Shown: positions 34,069-42,995 of the stretch, one piece after another
Numbering within the stretch: position 1 is the first letter of the stretch
Layout of the letters: the number at the start of each line of letters is the position of its first letter
NCBI GenBank assembly: GCA_021827715.1
Contig: JAKAUO010000010.1
Location: forward strand, 1 to 59,425
DNA from: a bacterium
Lineage (GTDB): Bacteria > Babelota > Babeliae > Babelales > Babelaceae
Length of the DNA: 59,425 bases
Direction of reading: 5' to 3'
The notes under the pieces: generated by a model
Database searches by the model: none
What the model saw: the letters and a program-made list of their open reading frames with translations, nothing else
Told to the model about the DNA's origin: nothing
Program-made: the position numbers and the translations under genes

Positions 34069-34902
34069 ATGAAAATAGTACGGTTTATTAAGCACAAACA
34101 AAACCTTTATCCATTAATAGGGATTATTTTTATCACGTTAGGCATCTCATTGCATGCAATGAAAAAAAATGTTCAGCAAGAGGGAAATCCACCCAAAATA
34201 ACTCAAGATCAGATTCAGCAACTATCTATTATTTCAAAAGAAAATGAGCATTTACATAAAGATGCCATAAAGGTTATGACCTTAAGCGCAGATCTTAAAT
34301 TATTAGGAAAAAGCAATTTTAGCGAAGATCCATCTATTTCTAAAGAAATCGATACGGTAAAAAAAGATGATTTGGAGAGTCTTAATAAAATATATGCCGC
34401 TGAAAAAAGGATATATGAGATTGAACTTGCAAAAAAAAATATTTCAACCAATAAAAAGAATACTACAATAATGCTTTTGGAAGCAGTCAAACTATTTTCT
34501 CAGGAATTTGTAGACTTTAGCAATTTGGATAAGATTAAAAAAGCATTTGAAGAGATCGTAGAAAAAGGCATCCCTCAAATTAGTCTGACAAAAAATGATC
34601 TGATATATGGCAACATTGCACTGGATAACGGGCACTTTAGTAAAGTCATCTATAATCCCCAAAGTAAAAACCCTAAACCTCAATTTATACAGGGTAGCGA
34701 ATCTACAGTAAATGAATTCATAATTCCTGAAAATTTTAATAATGTTCTTTTAAATATGAATACAACCTTAGGTAATCCTGTCGCTATTCCATCTGAATTT
34801 AGCGCTCCTTCTTGGCATGCGATGACATTATTTCAGGTCCGTGGATTGAATGCGCTTATGCGTGCTATGAAAATAATATCTGACTATCGCGAAAATAGTT
34901 AA
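34069..34902 (+). CDS. Membrane-anchored or exported helical protein of unknown function
   Basis: 277 residues. A basic N-terminus and hydrophobic segment (about 13-32, LYPLIGIIFITLGISLHAM) form a signal peptide or anchor, then a long helical region (residues 40-160) and a beta-richer last third. No domain recognised. It lies between the two coiled-coil/membrane-helix paralogues and ends next to the second one, so the three probably act together. Confidence 0.62.
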   Translation: MKIVRFIKHKQNLYPLIGIIFITLGISLHAMKKNVQQEGNPPKITQDQIQQLSIISKENEHLHKDAIKVMTLSADLKLLGKSNFSEDPSISKEIDTVKKDDLESLNKIYAAEKRIYEIELAKKNISTNKKNTTIMLLEAVKLFSQEFVDFSNLDKIKKAFEEIVEKGIPQISLTKNDLIYGNIALDNGHFSKVIYNPQSKNPKPQFIQGSESTVNEFIIPENFNNVLLNMNTTLGNPVAIPSEFSAPSWHAMTLFQVRGLNALMRAMKIISDYRENS

Positions 34903-34919
34903 TGAATAAAGGAAGTTAT

Positions 34920-35255
34920 ATGCTCATAAAAAAAAATGTTCTTTATTTTTTTATCATTATAAGTGCTCCCCTGTATACGATGGAGAATGTTTCTGAGCCC
35001 GTTGATAGTTCATATGAGACTATGCGCAGGTTACAGAGCATCCAACGAAAAACGAGTGAAATGCGAGAACTCAGAGCATACAAGGCCTACGCAGAACATG
35101 AACTAGAAAATTGTAAGAAAACTGTTGAAGAACTTCAACAGCAACAAACTCATGATAAAACACAGATATACCAATTACGGGTACTGAGTAGTATAACCAC
35201 TGTTGCAACGTTGAGCTTCTTGGCAAGAGAAATTATAGGACGTTATCAGCGCTAA
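34920..35255 (+). CDS. Small protein: signal peptide, coiled coil, C-terminal membrane helix (paralogue of 33583)
   Basis: 111 residues from ATG 34920, chosen for the AAAGGAAG ribosome site; an ATG at 34902 overlapping the previous stop is an alternative. Signal peptide (MLIKKNVLYFFIIISAPLYT), coiled coil (TMRRLQSIQRKTSEMRELRAYKA... onwards), then LRVLSSITTVATLSFLAREI and a basic end. The last part matches the gene at 33583 in layout and several residues. It converges with nurA with a four-base overlap. Confidence 0.62.
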   Translation: MLIKKNVLYFFIIISAPLYTMENVSEPVDSSYETMRRLQSIQRKTSEMRELRAYKAYAEHELENCKKTVEELQQQQTHDKTQIYQLRVLSSITTVATLSFLAREIIGRYQR

Positions 35256-36307
35256 ATTGCAGCAGAGCGCTTCTTAGAAAGTTTAAGGGATAGGGACGGT
35301 GAGGTCTTATGCTGCAACTGGAGCATGGTATAAAAAAATTCACGATCAGCAGCTTTAACCACCGCCTGCTCATGCGCCTCAGAAAGCGCTACCGGATACC
35401 CATTGCCCTTTTTAATTTGATCAAGAATAATGCGTACCATATAATCAAGCTTTTCTGGCGCGCTGCAATAAACAGGCACTTCAACACGTGCAATTTCACT
35501 GCCCACATGCAGATAGATGAAACAAGGTTCTAAATGTGCAGGATACAGCTTTGCCAATACCGAGTGTGTTTTAAAAAGTTGTGTATAGTGCCCTGGTTGT
35601 AAAAAATGTTCCATAATATCCGTATCAACAAGATAATCAAAGATCTGTTCTTTGCCGAGTATCTTTGATGCCGCTTGAATAAGCATAATAAGTTCGCGAG
35701 AATGAGATCCACTAATGTAGCCCAGATACAGCCCCGATAATGCACTGATCTGTGAAAGACTGGCTAAATAGTCTGTCAAAAAAAGTTCTTGAATCGCAGG
35801 CGTTTGCAGATGCCAAAAGAGTAATGCCCCATCAAACATAATACAGGTTTGCGGATCTTTTTTTATAATTTCCAGTGCACGTGCAAGTTCATACGCAGTT
35901 CGCTGAGCATTTACATATTCAGGAGTTACCATGAGCCCGTGCTGGCACCCAGAAAAAATAAAGGGCTGTGTGTGTAAGCGACAGCTTGAGGGAGCTACGT
36001 AAGTAAATTGAGCGGTTCCGATATTAATAAGATATTCAGAAAAGCCCTCATGCTTATCAGGGTAAATTTGTGACCCATCGATACCGCATACCCCATAATT
36101 ACTGATACTACTCTGTGCACTATAGACTGTAGCAAGCGGTATGGAAAAAGAGAGTATCTGTTCTTTACGCAAGTTTTCTTGTAATTCAGAGTCTTGTATC
36201 AGGTGTAACCACACTGCCTGTGCTGCTTGCAGCTGTTGAACAAAGAGTGATTGCTGTTTTCCCGTATGCTGTGAAAGCAATTGGGCACAGATTATTCGAT
36301 CAAGCAT
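35252..36307 (-). CDS. nurA: NurA-domain 5'-3' nuclease
   Basis: 351-residue RNase H-like nuclease of the NurA family, partner of HerA in DNA end resection in archaea and some bacteria. Motifs seen: GIDGSQI (D77), IMFDGALL (D159), YISGSHSRELI, HVGSEIARVEVP and the C-terminal GNGYPVALSEAHEQAVVKAADREFF. HerA is not in this window; a HAS-barrel protein that could serve as a partner is at 25067. The start overlaps the IscU-like gene upstream by eight bases. The last 15 residues are basic. Confidence 0.86.
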   Translation of the reverse strand: MLDRIICAQLLSQHTGKQQSLFVQQLQAAQAVWLHLIQDSELQENLRKEQILSFSIPLATVYSAQSSISNYGVCGIDGSQIYPDKHEGFSEYLINIGTAQFTYVAPSSCRLHTQPFIFSGCQHGLMVTPEYVNAQRTAYELARALEIIKKDPQTCIMFDGALLFWHLQTPAIQELFLTDYLASLSQISALSGLYLGYISGSHSRELIMLIQAASKILGKEQIFDYLVDTDIMEHFLQPGHYTQLFKTHSVLAKLYPAHLEPCFIYLHVGSEIARVEVPVYCSAPEKLDYMVRIILDQIKKGNGYPVALSEAHEQAVVKAADREFFYTMLQLQHKTSPSLSLKLSKKRSAAI

Positions 36308-36662
36308 ATAAGTGCTGCGCTGCTTGAAGGGGCAGCAAAATGCATTTTATCCGTGTTGGCCCCACCTGAATACCTATCATATTTTTCATATCGTCTGCCG
36401 TTATTTCCCCGATCTGGGCAGGTGATTTGCCTTTAATACTTTCCAAGAGCATATCAGCCGCAGCAAGACTCAGAATACACCCTACTCCTGAAAACTTTGC
36501 ATCAAGCACCTTATTATTTTCAAGACATATATAGAGAGTAATTTGATCCCCGCAAGCAGGGTTTGATTGGCTTGAATGCGCACACAGATCACCTTCCAAA
36601 ACGCCTTTATTGCGCGGGAAATGGTAGTGATCCATAATTTTTTGTTGATACAGTGAATGCAT
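36300..36662 (-). CDS. IscU/SufU-like iron-sulfur cluster scaffold
   Basis: 120-residue scaffold on which Fe-S clusters are assembled. All three cluster cysteines are present: C37 in SNPACGD (with D39), C62 in GVGCILSLAAADML and C107 in RIKCILLP. It is shorter than standard IscU and has no cysteine desulfurase next to it. It overlaps nurA by eight bases, an unusual pairing. The SufU versus IscU choice cannot be settled by eye. Confidence 0.85.
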   Translation of the reverse strand: MHSLYQQKIMDHYHFPRNKGVLEGDLCAHSSQSNPACGDQITLYICLENNKVLDAKFSGVGCILSLAAADMLLESIKGKSPAQIGEITADDMKNMIGIQVGPTRIKCILLPLQAAQHLYA

Positions 36663-36757
36663 TTTTTTCTATAATTCTTGATTTTTTATCTCGCTGTAGT
36701 TCATTATACAACAAGAAAGATGAGTTCTCTACTTTTATCCATTTATGAAAGGAACCA

Positions 36758-38065
36758 ATGCGTATCTCTTTACTTTTCATACCACTTTTTAGCCTCTTAC
36801 TTACTCTTAATGCGAGTGAATCGCCTACACCCTCTTTCAAAGATCCTGGCTCTGCCGTAGATATTAAAAAAGATCTTGCGGCAAAGTTGGCAGATTTGGC
36901 TCAACAAAAAAAACATGATCTTATGCAAGAAATTACCGATTTACCGATGACTCAAGAGCATTTCCGCAAACAACAAACACTTACCGCCCTTGAAATTACC
37001 GGTGCGGGCGTGTCACTCTCTTTAGCCGCAGAAACCTATGCCCCAATTATTGGGAATGGCTTGCGCACATTCTGCCCTGCCCAACCTATAGATAGAATTT
37101 CAGATACCTTTATCGATAAACCTTGGTTATTCTCTGCCGTTGCGGCAGTTGCAAGCATCGGCAGTGGCTTACTCTACAAATGGTATCAAAGCAGCAAGCC
37201 AGTCGCCCTTGATTCAGGAGCAAAAAATATTATTGTGGGCTTTGCAGCAGCTCAAAAATCACGTCTAAAATTAGGAGAAGCAGTTTATGCTTTTGAATAT
37301 GATAAAGAAATAATTACTGAAGGAATACAAAAGCTCCTTAGGGAACGTTTGGAACAATCTTCTCAAGAACTTACTCAGCTTAGTCAAAAAATAGTCCCTG
37401 CCGATTCAGGTTCTTCAGTCGATCCAGATAAAGCAGCAAAAGTTGCCGAATTACTTCGCGCATCTGACCAACAAAGAGCCCGCTTAGATGATGCCCTGCA
37501 AAAACAGCAAGAGAAAAAGAATAAAAAGAAAAAAGGCCCTCAGTATCAGCTTAACCGTATAGCAAAAACATTCACCAACGCAATTGGCTTGAACGCTTTA
37601 CGAGCTCATGGTCAAACACGCAGCCGACTGGTGGAACAGGTAACACCTGATATTCTTAACTTTGCAGCTGGAGTAAGCAGCACTTTGGGCATGATGGCAT
37701 GTGAACAGGTTAAGACTCAGAATCAATCTCAATACCATGCTGAGCTCAAAAAATACCTTATAACCTCAGAAGATAAAGCCTGTCAACAGGAAGCAAAAGA
37801 TATGGTCGGTCATGGGATAGAACGTCTTACCAAAGACCAACAATTCAGTAAAGAATTAGCTGAAAAAGCTCTTGATTTACAAAAGCCTATAAAGGAAGCG
37901 CTAGAAACATTACAGAAAAAACGTGAATCTAATGAGTTGTCTCCTGATGACCTTATTGCAGAAAATGAGCATTTAATTGAAGTAGTTAAAACTATGCTCG
38001 ATGCGCATATTCTTAATGAAAGTACTCAACCTGACGACTTTGATGAAGAAGACCTTACTGAATAA
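36758..38065 (+). CDS. Large exported coiled-coil protein with two hydrophobic segments
   Basis: 435 residues: signal peptide (MRISLLFIPLFSLLLTLNAS), an amphipathic N-terminal region, hydrophobic segments near 76-97 and 128-142 that could span a membrane, then long helical and charged regions with low-complexity Lys/Gln (QKQQEKKNKKKKG) and an acidic end (QPDDFDEEDLTE). No domain recognised. It overlaps the next gene by 23 bases, whose protein has a similar layout. Confidence 0.63.
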   Translation: MRISLLFIPLFSLLLTLNASESPTPSFKDPGSAVDIKKDLAAKLADLAQQKKHDLMQEITDLPMTQEHFRKQQTLTALEITGAGVSLSLAAETYAPIIGNGLRTFCPAQPIDRISDTFIDKPWLFSAVAAVASIGSGLLYKWYQSSKPVALDSGAKNIIVGFAAAQKSRLKLGEAVYAFEYDKEIITEGIQKLLRERLEQSSQELTQLSQKIVPADSGSSVDPDKAAKVAELLRASDQQRARLDDALQKQQEKKNKKKKGPQYQLNRIAKTFTNAIGLNALRAHGQTRSRLVEQVTPDILNFAAGVSSTLGMMACEQVKTQNQSQYHAELKKYLITSEDKACQQEAKDMVGHGIERLTKDQQFSKELAEKALDLQKPIKEALETLQKKRESNELSPDDLIAENEHLIEVVKTMLDAHILNESTQPDDFDEEDLTE

Positions 38066-38765
38066 TCTTATTTTTTTAAGCTGCGGTCTTTTTGCCTCTG
38101 AGGATGTCCTTGATCATGAAATATCAAGCGTATTTCGTGAAATTCGGCGCCCTAAAGAGCAAGCTCCTGACAGCCATTATGCTCTGGTAGCCGCCGTTGC
38201 AACCCTGGGTTCAATGGTTACTGCCGACCGCACTTTAAACCATGTGCAGACAAGGAACCCTGCAGCTCTTTTAGCACTGAGTCCCGAGGCCCTGCGCCTC
38301 GGGATCACCGCCGGGGTCTCACTGGTAACAACGTATCTGGGCTTTAAAGCAATTAATTTCTTAAGACAGTCGTTTGAATCACCCTACGAACGGCAGGTCA
38401 AAGAACTTAGGAATAATCAAAAAGAATTTGAAGAGCATCTTGAAGAACAACTCGGGCTGCGTTTGCAGCAGGTTGAAGAAAAACTTACAAAAATTATCAA
38501 AAAAGAACGTGGCGCAGAAAAAGAGGCTCGCGCCTATGCTGTTGAACAACTTGAACAACAACACCGTATTTTAACGAACGTGCGTGAAAAGATATCTCCT
38601 GAATCACGCAAGGAATTGGATCAAGCATTAGAGCATAACGCAAATAGCATTAAAAAACTTAAGGCGCTTGATGCAATTACCAAAGAAATCTCAGAAGAGT
38701 ATAGCAAAAAAAGTAAAAATCCTGTGAAGAATTTTTTTCATAAAATGGCTAGAGGATTTCATTGA
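38043..38765 (+). CDS. Exported coiled-coil protein, partner of the preceding gene
   Basis: 240 residues from ATG 38043, which opens a signal peptide (MKKTLLNNLIFLSCGLFAS). It lies inside the end of the previous gene, so translation is coupled. Two hydrophobic segments follow (HYALVAAVATLGSMV and LGITAGVSLVTTYLGF), then a long coiled coil (about 115-215) and a basic end. The frame extends further upstream to 38001, but without a good start. Confidence 0.62.
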   Translation: MKKTLLNNLIFLSCGLFASEDVLDHEISSVFREIRRPKEQAPDSHYALVAAVATLGSMVTADRTLNHVQTRNPAALLALSPEALRLGITAGVSLVTTYLGFKAINFLRQSFESPYERQVKELRNNQKEFEEHLEEQLGLRLQQVEEKLTKIIKKERGAEKEARAYAVEQLEQQHRILTNVREKISPESRKELDQALEHNANSIKKLKALDAITKEISEEYSKKSKNPVKNFFHKMARGFH

Positions 38766-38870
38766 TCTAGCCGATTAAAGCAATTCTTGGTTGCAGAAAA
38801 ATCTATAATAGGTATAGTATACATAATAACAGCAAATTGAAACCCAGAAATTAAATTTAAAGGCAATAAG

Positions 38871-39680
38871 ATGAATTTTTCAATAAAAAGGCCGTATTTT
38901 TTTATTTTTCCTTTAGCACTTTTCTGCCTTCAAAAACCTCTTGATTCCAAGATTAAAGCTGTTTTTTGGAGCAATCCTACGATTATCGGGCAAAATCGCT
39001 TAGACTTGATTGGAAAAATTGGTTATTTGGAAGGTTTAATGAATATTACCAGGGCCGGAACTATTCAAGATGAAATTTTTGATAAAATAACTAAAAAATT
39101 TGGCCGCCAAACTCAGCAATATAAAGTGAATGACCCTGCAACCAATGATCCACTTCCTGGCTTAATGCGACTATGGCTTACCGGTGAGAAATCAGTAGAG
39201 CAAGTCAAAAAAGATGCGCTGAGTCTTTTCACAGGTGATTCATTTGCAACTAAAATAATTGATTTAGCATTCACGCCCAAAGAGTTCCTTTCTGTATCAA
39301 GTGTTATTGAAGACGCTTTCAAATTGCTCAAACGCTTTCAACCCCATGTTATACATATTTTAGCCTCTAATTATGCCCCGGCATCCTATAAAGAGCTTGA
39401 AAATTCTAAAATCGGTAAACGGGTATTGCCAAGCTTTAAACATATTTATAATTCAGGCACCCTCGATGATCAGCATCGTGGTATAGTTCTCCAGGACCCA
39501 GCATTCTTTAAATTTATCATGAATGACCTTCATCTAAAACCAGAAGAATGCTTAGTTATTAATTCTGATCCACAGGTTATTGCTGCAGCAAAAAGCCTTG
39601 GCATGCATACCATAGAGCATCCCTACAAAGACTCCAGCACGATAAAAAAACAACTAAAACAGATGCATTTAATTAGCTAA
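38871..39680 (+). CDS. Exported HAD-fold protein without the catalytic aspartate
   Basis: 269 residues with a signal peptide (about 1-26). Its plan matches the HAD protein in the next gene: first strand KAVFWSNPTII (no Asp nucleophile between 31 and 38), a helical cap, ILASNYAPASY in the motif II position, and CLVINSDPQVIAAAKSLGMHTI as motif IV. With the nucleophile gone it is probably a pseudoenzyme, perhaps a binding protein. It lies nine bases before its intact paralogue. Confidence 0.7.
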   Translation: MNFSIKRPYFFIFPLALFCLQKPLDSKIKAVFWSNPTIIGQNRLDLIGKIGYLEGLMNITRAGTIQDEIFDKITKKFGRQTQQYKVNDPATNDPLPGLMRLWLTGEKSVEQVKKDALSLFTGDSFATKIIDLAFTPKEFLSVSSVIEDAFKLLKRFQPHVIHILASNYAPASYKELENSKIGKRVLPSFKHIYNSGTLDDQHRGIVLQDPAFFKFIMNDLHLKPEECLVINSDPQVIAAAKSLGMHTIEHPYKDSSTIKKQLKQMHLIS

Positions 39681-39689
39681 CATGTTAAT

Positions 39690-40526
39690 ATGAAAAAAAA
39701 TCTGACACTCATACTTACATTTTTTACTATACCTATGACTATGCAGGCATACATCATTTTATGTGATTTAGGTGGCACTTTTGTTGATGTCAATAAGTAT
39801 ACCTATGCAAAAGATGAATTGGGCATTTTTTCATTACTTGCCTATGGGCTTACCCATTCTTTAGGCTTTAACCCCCAAAAACGTATTTTTGAGACTCTTG
39901 AAGCGATAGGGGGGGGGCAAGACATTATCACCCATGAAACTGCAAGTAACCATATCCCTAAACTGTATTGTGATTGGATGGCGGGCATGTATGAAGATGC
40001 TCAGAAAAAGCGTATAGAGATTTTGCAGGCTATAGATACGCTGTATAAGAATAAGTTTTTCACCTCATACCTGGAATATCGCATTATCTACAATGCAATT
40101 AATGCCATGTTTAACCCAGAAAAACTGGTTAAACACCAGTATCTTATTAAAGATATGGTGGCACTCCTTGAACGGATAGATTTAAGTAAGCATAAGCTGG
40201 TTGCCGTCACCAACTGGGATCCGCATTCGTATCCCCTCTTTTTAGAATCTGAAGTCGGTAAAGTAATAACACGGTATATCAAGCCAGAAGATATGATTGT
40301 CTCAGGGTATATTAAATATAATAAACCCCATGATGGCTTTTATCAGTTCATTTTTGATACCTACGGACATGATAACAAAGCAGAATATCTGTTTATTGAT
40401 AATGATAAAACCAACATAGAGGCAGCAAGAAAGCTCGGGATACCTTCTATCCATTTTACCGGCGACGCCGCTCTTATAGAGCAAGAACTTATCAATCGCA
40501 ACATTCTTGCACCAAAACCAGTATAG
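39690..40526 (+). CDS. Exported HAD-superfamily hydrolase
   Basis: 278 residues: signal peptide (MKKNLTLILTFFTIPMTMQA), then motif I CDLGGTFVD with D26 as nucleophile, motif II VAVTNWD, a motif III lysine in YNKPHDGFY, and motif IV YLFIDNDKTNIEAARKLG. It is a haloacid-dehalogenase-type phosphatase probably acting outside the cytoplasm. The second aspartate of DxD is Gly, as in YihX-like members. It is paired with the degenerate copy upstream; a third exported HAD lies at 47015. Substrate unknown. Confidence 0.8.
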   Translation: MKKNLTLILTFFTIPMTMQAYIILCDLGGTFVDVNKYTYAKDELGIFSLLAYGLTHSLGFNPQKRIFETLEAIGGGQDIITHETASNHIPKLYCDWMAGMYEDAQKKRIEILQAIDTLYKNKFFTSYLEYRIIYNAINAMFNPEKLVKHQYLIKDMVALLERIDLSKHKLVAVTNWDPHSYPLFLESEVGKVITRYIKPEDMIVSGYIKYNKPHDGFYQFIFDTYGHDNKAEYLFIDNDKTNIEAARKLGIPSIHFTGDAALIEQELINRNILAPKPV

Positions 40527-40542
40527 TAAAACTTTTTCTTGA

Positions 40543-40581
40543 TTTTTACAAATCCAACATGTAAAGTTGAATTTGTAAAAA
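40543..40581 (+). other. Long AT-rich hairpin before the second DUF4143 gene
   Basis: TTTTTACAAATCCAAC (40543-40558), a 7-base loop and GTTGAATTTGTAAAAA (40566-40581), one mismatch in 16. It may end the HAD transcript or sit in the leader of the ATPase gene at 40605. Confidence 0.5.
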
Positions 40582-40604
40582 AATCGATTTAAAAAGGGTT
40601 TTTT

Positions 40605-41789
40605 ATGCTCAAAAGAGAACTACAAGCTTATATAGAAAAAGTTGCAACCTATTATCCTGCTGTTGCCATTTTAGGACCGCGCCAGTCTGGAAAAACTACC
40701 TTGGCGCAGATAACGTTTCCCAATCACCGATATGTCTCATTAGAGGATATTGAAACCCGACGATTTGCGCAGCAAGACCCAAGGGGTTTTTTAGAAACAT
40801 ACCATAATCAGTTTGGTATTATTTTGGATGAATTTCAACATGTGCCTGATTTACTTTCTTATATTCAAACCGTGGTAGATAAAAACAAAAAACTTGGCTA
40901 TTTTATTTTAACGGGTTCTGAAAACTTTCTTATGAATCAGGCAATATCGCAAAGCCTGGCAGGACGTATAGCCATTACTACCCTATTGCCTTTTTCAATT
41001 TCAGAATTAAAAGATAATAACATCATGCCTGAAGCAATCAATGAACTTTATGTAAAGGGTTTTTATCCGCCTCTGTATACGCGCCAGGTACCACCAGATA
41101 TCTGGTACCCTGATTATATTCAAACGTATATCGAACGTGATATTCGGCAACTTGCTCAGGTTGCTGATTTAAGTCTCTTTCAAATGTTTATGCAATTATG
41201 TGCCGGACGTTGCGGGCAACTATTAAATGTAAGCTCTTTGGCCAATGATTGCGGCATTAGCGACACAACAGCCCGCCGCTGGATTACCCTCCTTCAGGCA
41301 AGTTATATTATTTTTTTATTGCCTCCCCATCACAATAATTTAGGAAAACGGCTTACTAAATCACCTAAACTCTATTTTTTTGATATAGGCCTCATGCGAG
41401 CATTACTTAAAATTCCCCACGAGCAATTATCTACGCATCATTTACGTGGCAACTTTTTTGAGTCATTAGTGATTGCCGACCTTGTAAAACAATACACTAA
41501 CCAAGGCAAGCGGCCATCACTCTATTTTTGGCGGGATCATACTGGTAATGAAGTCGATTGCATTATCGAACAAGGCTCACAATTGGTACCTATAGAAATA
41601 AAATCTGGTCAGACAGTACAAAGTGATTTCTTTAAGGGGTTAGAATATTATCAAAATCTTGCGCAAAATGCAGCGCCTACCGGCTATATTGTGTATGGAG
41701 GCAAAGAGATACAAAAACGCTCACGCGGTACGGTTATTCCTTGGAACAATATCGATACATTAGTTGCCTCTTCTTTCATTGCGTTGTAA
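40605..41789 (+). CDS. AAA-type ATPase with DUF4143 (second copy)
   Basis: 394 residues with Walker A GPRQSGKTT (24-32), Walker B GIILDEFQHVP, the sensor-like YFILTGSENFLM, a helix-turn-helix-like LANDCGISDTTARRW and a C-terminal nuclease-like strand (EVDCIIEQGSQLVPIEIKSG). It aligns along its full length with the gene at 15138. Starts behind AAAGGG. Function unknown; families like this are often scattered in many copies in reduced genomes. Confidence 0.88.
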   Translation: MLKRELQAYIEKVATYYPAVAILGPRQSGKTTLAQITFPNHRYVSLEDIETRRFAQQDPRGFLETYHNQFGIILDEFQHVPDLLSYIQTVVDKNKKLGYFILTGSENFLMNQAISQSLAGRIAITTLLPFSISELKDNNIMPEAINELYVKGFYPPLYTRQVPPDIWYPDYIQTYIERDIRQLAQVADLSLFQMFMQLCAGRCGQLLNVSSLANDCGISDTTARRWITLLQASYIIFLLPPHHNNLGKRLTKSPKLYFFDIGLMRALLKIPHEQLSTHHLRGNFFESLVIADLVKQYTNQGKRPSLYFWRDHTGNEVDCIIEQGSQLVPIEIKSGQTVQSDFFKGLEYYQNLAQNAAPTGYIVYGGKEIQKRSRGTVIPWNNIDTLVASSFIAL

Positions 41790-41825
41790 TCTTTTTCAAA
41801 ATAAAAATGAGAAAGGTTACCATCA

Positions 41826-42968
41826 ATGGAAAATAAAACCGCAGTAGTATACATTATCACCAAATTAGAATTGGGTGGCGCGCAAAAAGTGTGCCTTGCC
41901 CTTTTTAAGGATATTGAAACAGATTACCATATTCAAACGCATATTATTACCAGTGCAGAAGGCGAACTGGTGCCTCAAGTAAAAAATAATCCTCGCGTCC
42001 ATTTACTTACAACCATGAAGCGAGAAGTGACATTACTTGGGTTCTTTCAAGAGATAAGAAATTTTTTTACCCTAGTCAAACAACTTCGAAGGCTAAAAAA
42101 ACAGTATAAAAAAGTTATCGTGCATACCCATAGCACTAAAGCGGGCATCTTAGGGCGCTTTGCAGCATGGTGCGCAGGAATACCGGTCATTATTCATACG
42201 GTTCACGGCTTTGCTTTTCATAACTTCCAATCATGGACCAAGTGGATTTTTCTCTATATTCCAGAATTATTGGCAAGCCTTATCACGACGAATTTTATTT
42301 TTGTAAGTAACGTAGATACAAAAACAGCAACACGTCTTTTGCCAGGAATGATCCAGAAAAAAATTCTTATTCGCGCAGCTATTGACGATCACCATTTTAG
42401 CAAACTTATCCCGCATACCACTCAATCAACAAAAGAAACATCCTTTATTATAGGCACTATTAGCTGTTTTAAACCACAAAAAAATCTTATCGATTTATTG
42501 AAAGCATTCGAGCATGCCTATCGCCAAAACCCCCATCTTCGTCTTGAAATCATCGGTGATGGGCAACAACGCCCGGCGCTGGAGGCTTTTATTAATTATC
42601 ACAAGCTAGAACAGGTAGTAGTTTTGCATGGGTGGCAATTGGACGTTGCACCCCTTATGAAACGCTGGCACATCTTTGCGCTCAGCTCATTGTGGGAAGG
42701 GCTTCCCTGCGCGATAATAGAAGCGCGTCTTTTAAAGCTTCCTATTGTCAGTTACAATACGGGCGGCATTAGCGATATTATTCACCATGGAATCAATGGC
42801 TTTTTGTATCCGCAAAAAAATTGGCAAAAATTAAGCGAAGGAATACTACAGCTGGCTCAGGATCAAACATTGTATACACAACTTGCCTTATATCCAGATA
42901 ATTTACACCCCTTTACCCGACAAGAAATGGTAAAAAGACATGCAGAACTCTATCAAAAATTGCTATAA
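41826..42968 (+). CDS. Glycosyltransferase family 4
   Basis: 380-residue GT-B enzyme transferring a sugar from a nucleotide donor, probably in envelope polysaccharide synthesis. N-terminal LGGAQKVCLAL and HTHSTKAGILGR segments, and the donor-binding part SCFKPQKNLIDLLKAF, EIIGDGQQRPALE, HGWQLDVAPLM, SSLWEGLPCAIIEARLLKLPIVSYNTGG with the E-x7-E pair. No sugar gene cluster surrounds it, so the acceptor is unknown. Confidence 0.88.
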   Translation: MENKTAVVYIITKLELGGAQKVCLALFKDIETDYHIQTHIITSAEGELVPQVKNNPRVHLLTTMKREVTLLGFFQEIRNFFTLVKQLRRLKKQYKKVIVHTHSTKAGILGRFAAWCAGIPVIIHTVHGFAFHNFQSWTKWIFLYIPELLASLITTNFIFVSNVDTKTATRLLPGMIQKKILIRAAIDDHHFSKLIPHTTQSTKETSFIIGTISCFKPQKNLIDLLKAFEHAYRQNPHLRLEIIGDGQQRPALEAFINYHKLEQVVVLHGWQLDVAPLMKRWHIFALSSLWEGLPCAIIEARLLKLPIVSYNTGGISDIIHHGINGFLYPQKNWQKLSEGILQLAQDQTLYTQLALYPDNLHPFTRQEMVKRHAELYQKLL

Positions 42969-42995
42969 AGATTATAATTAAGAAAATAATGGACT

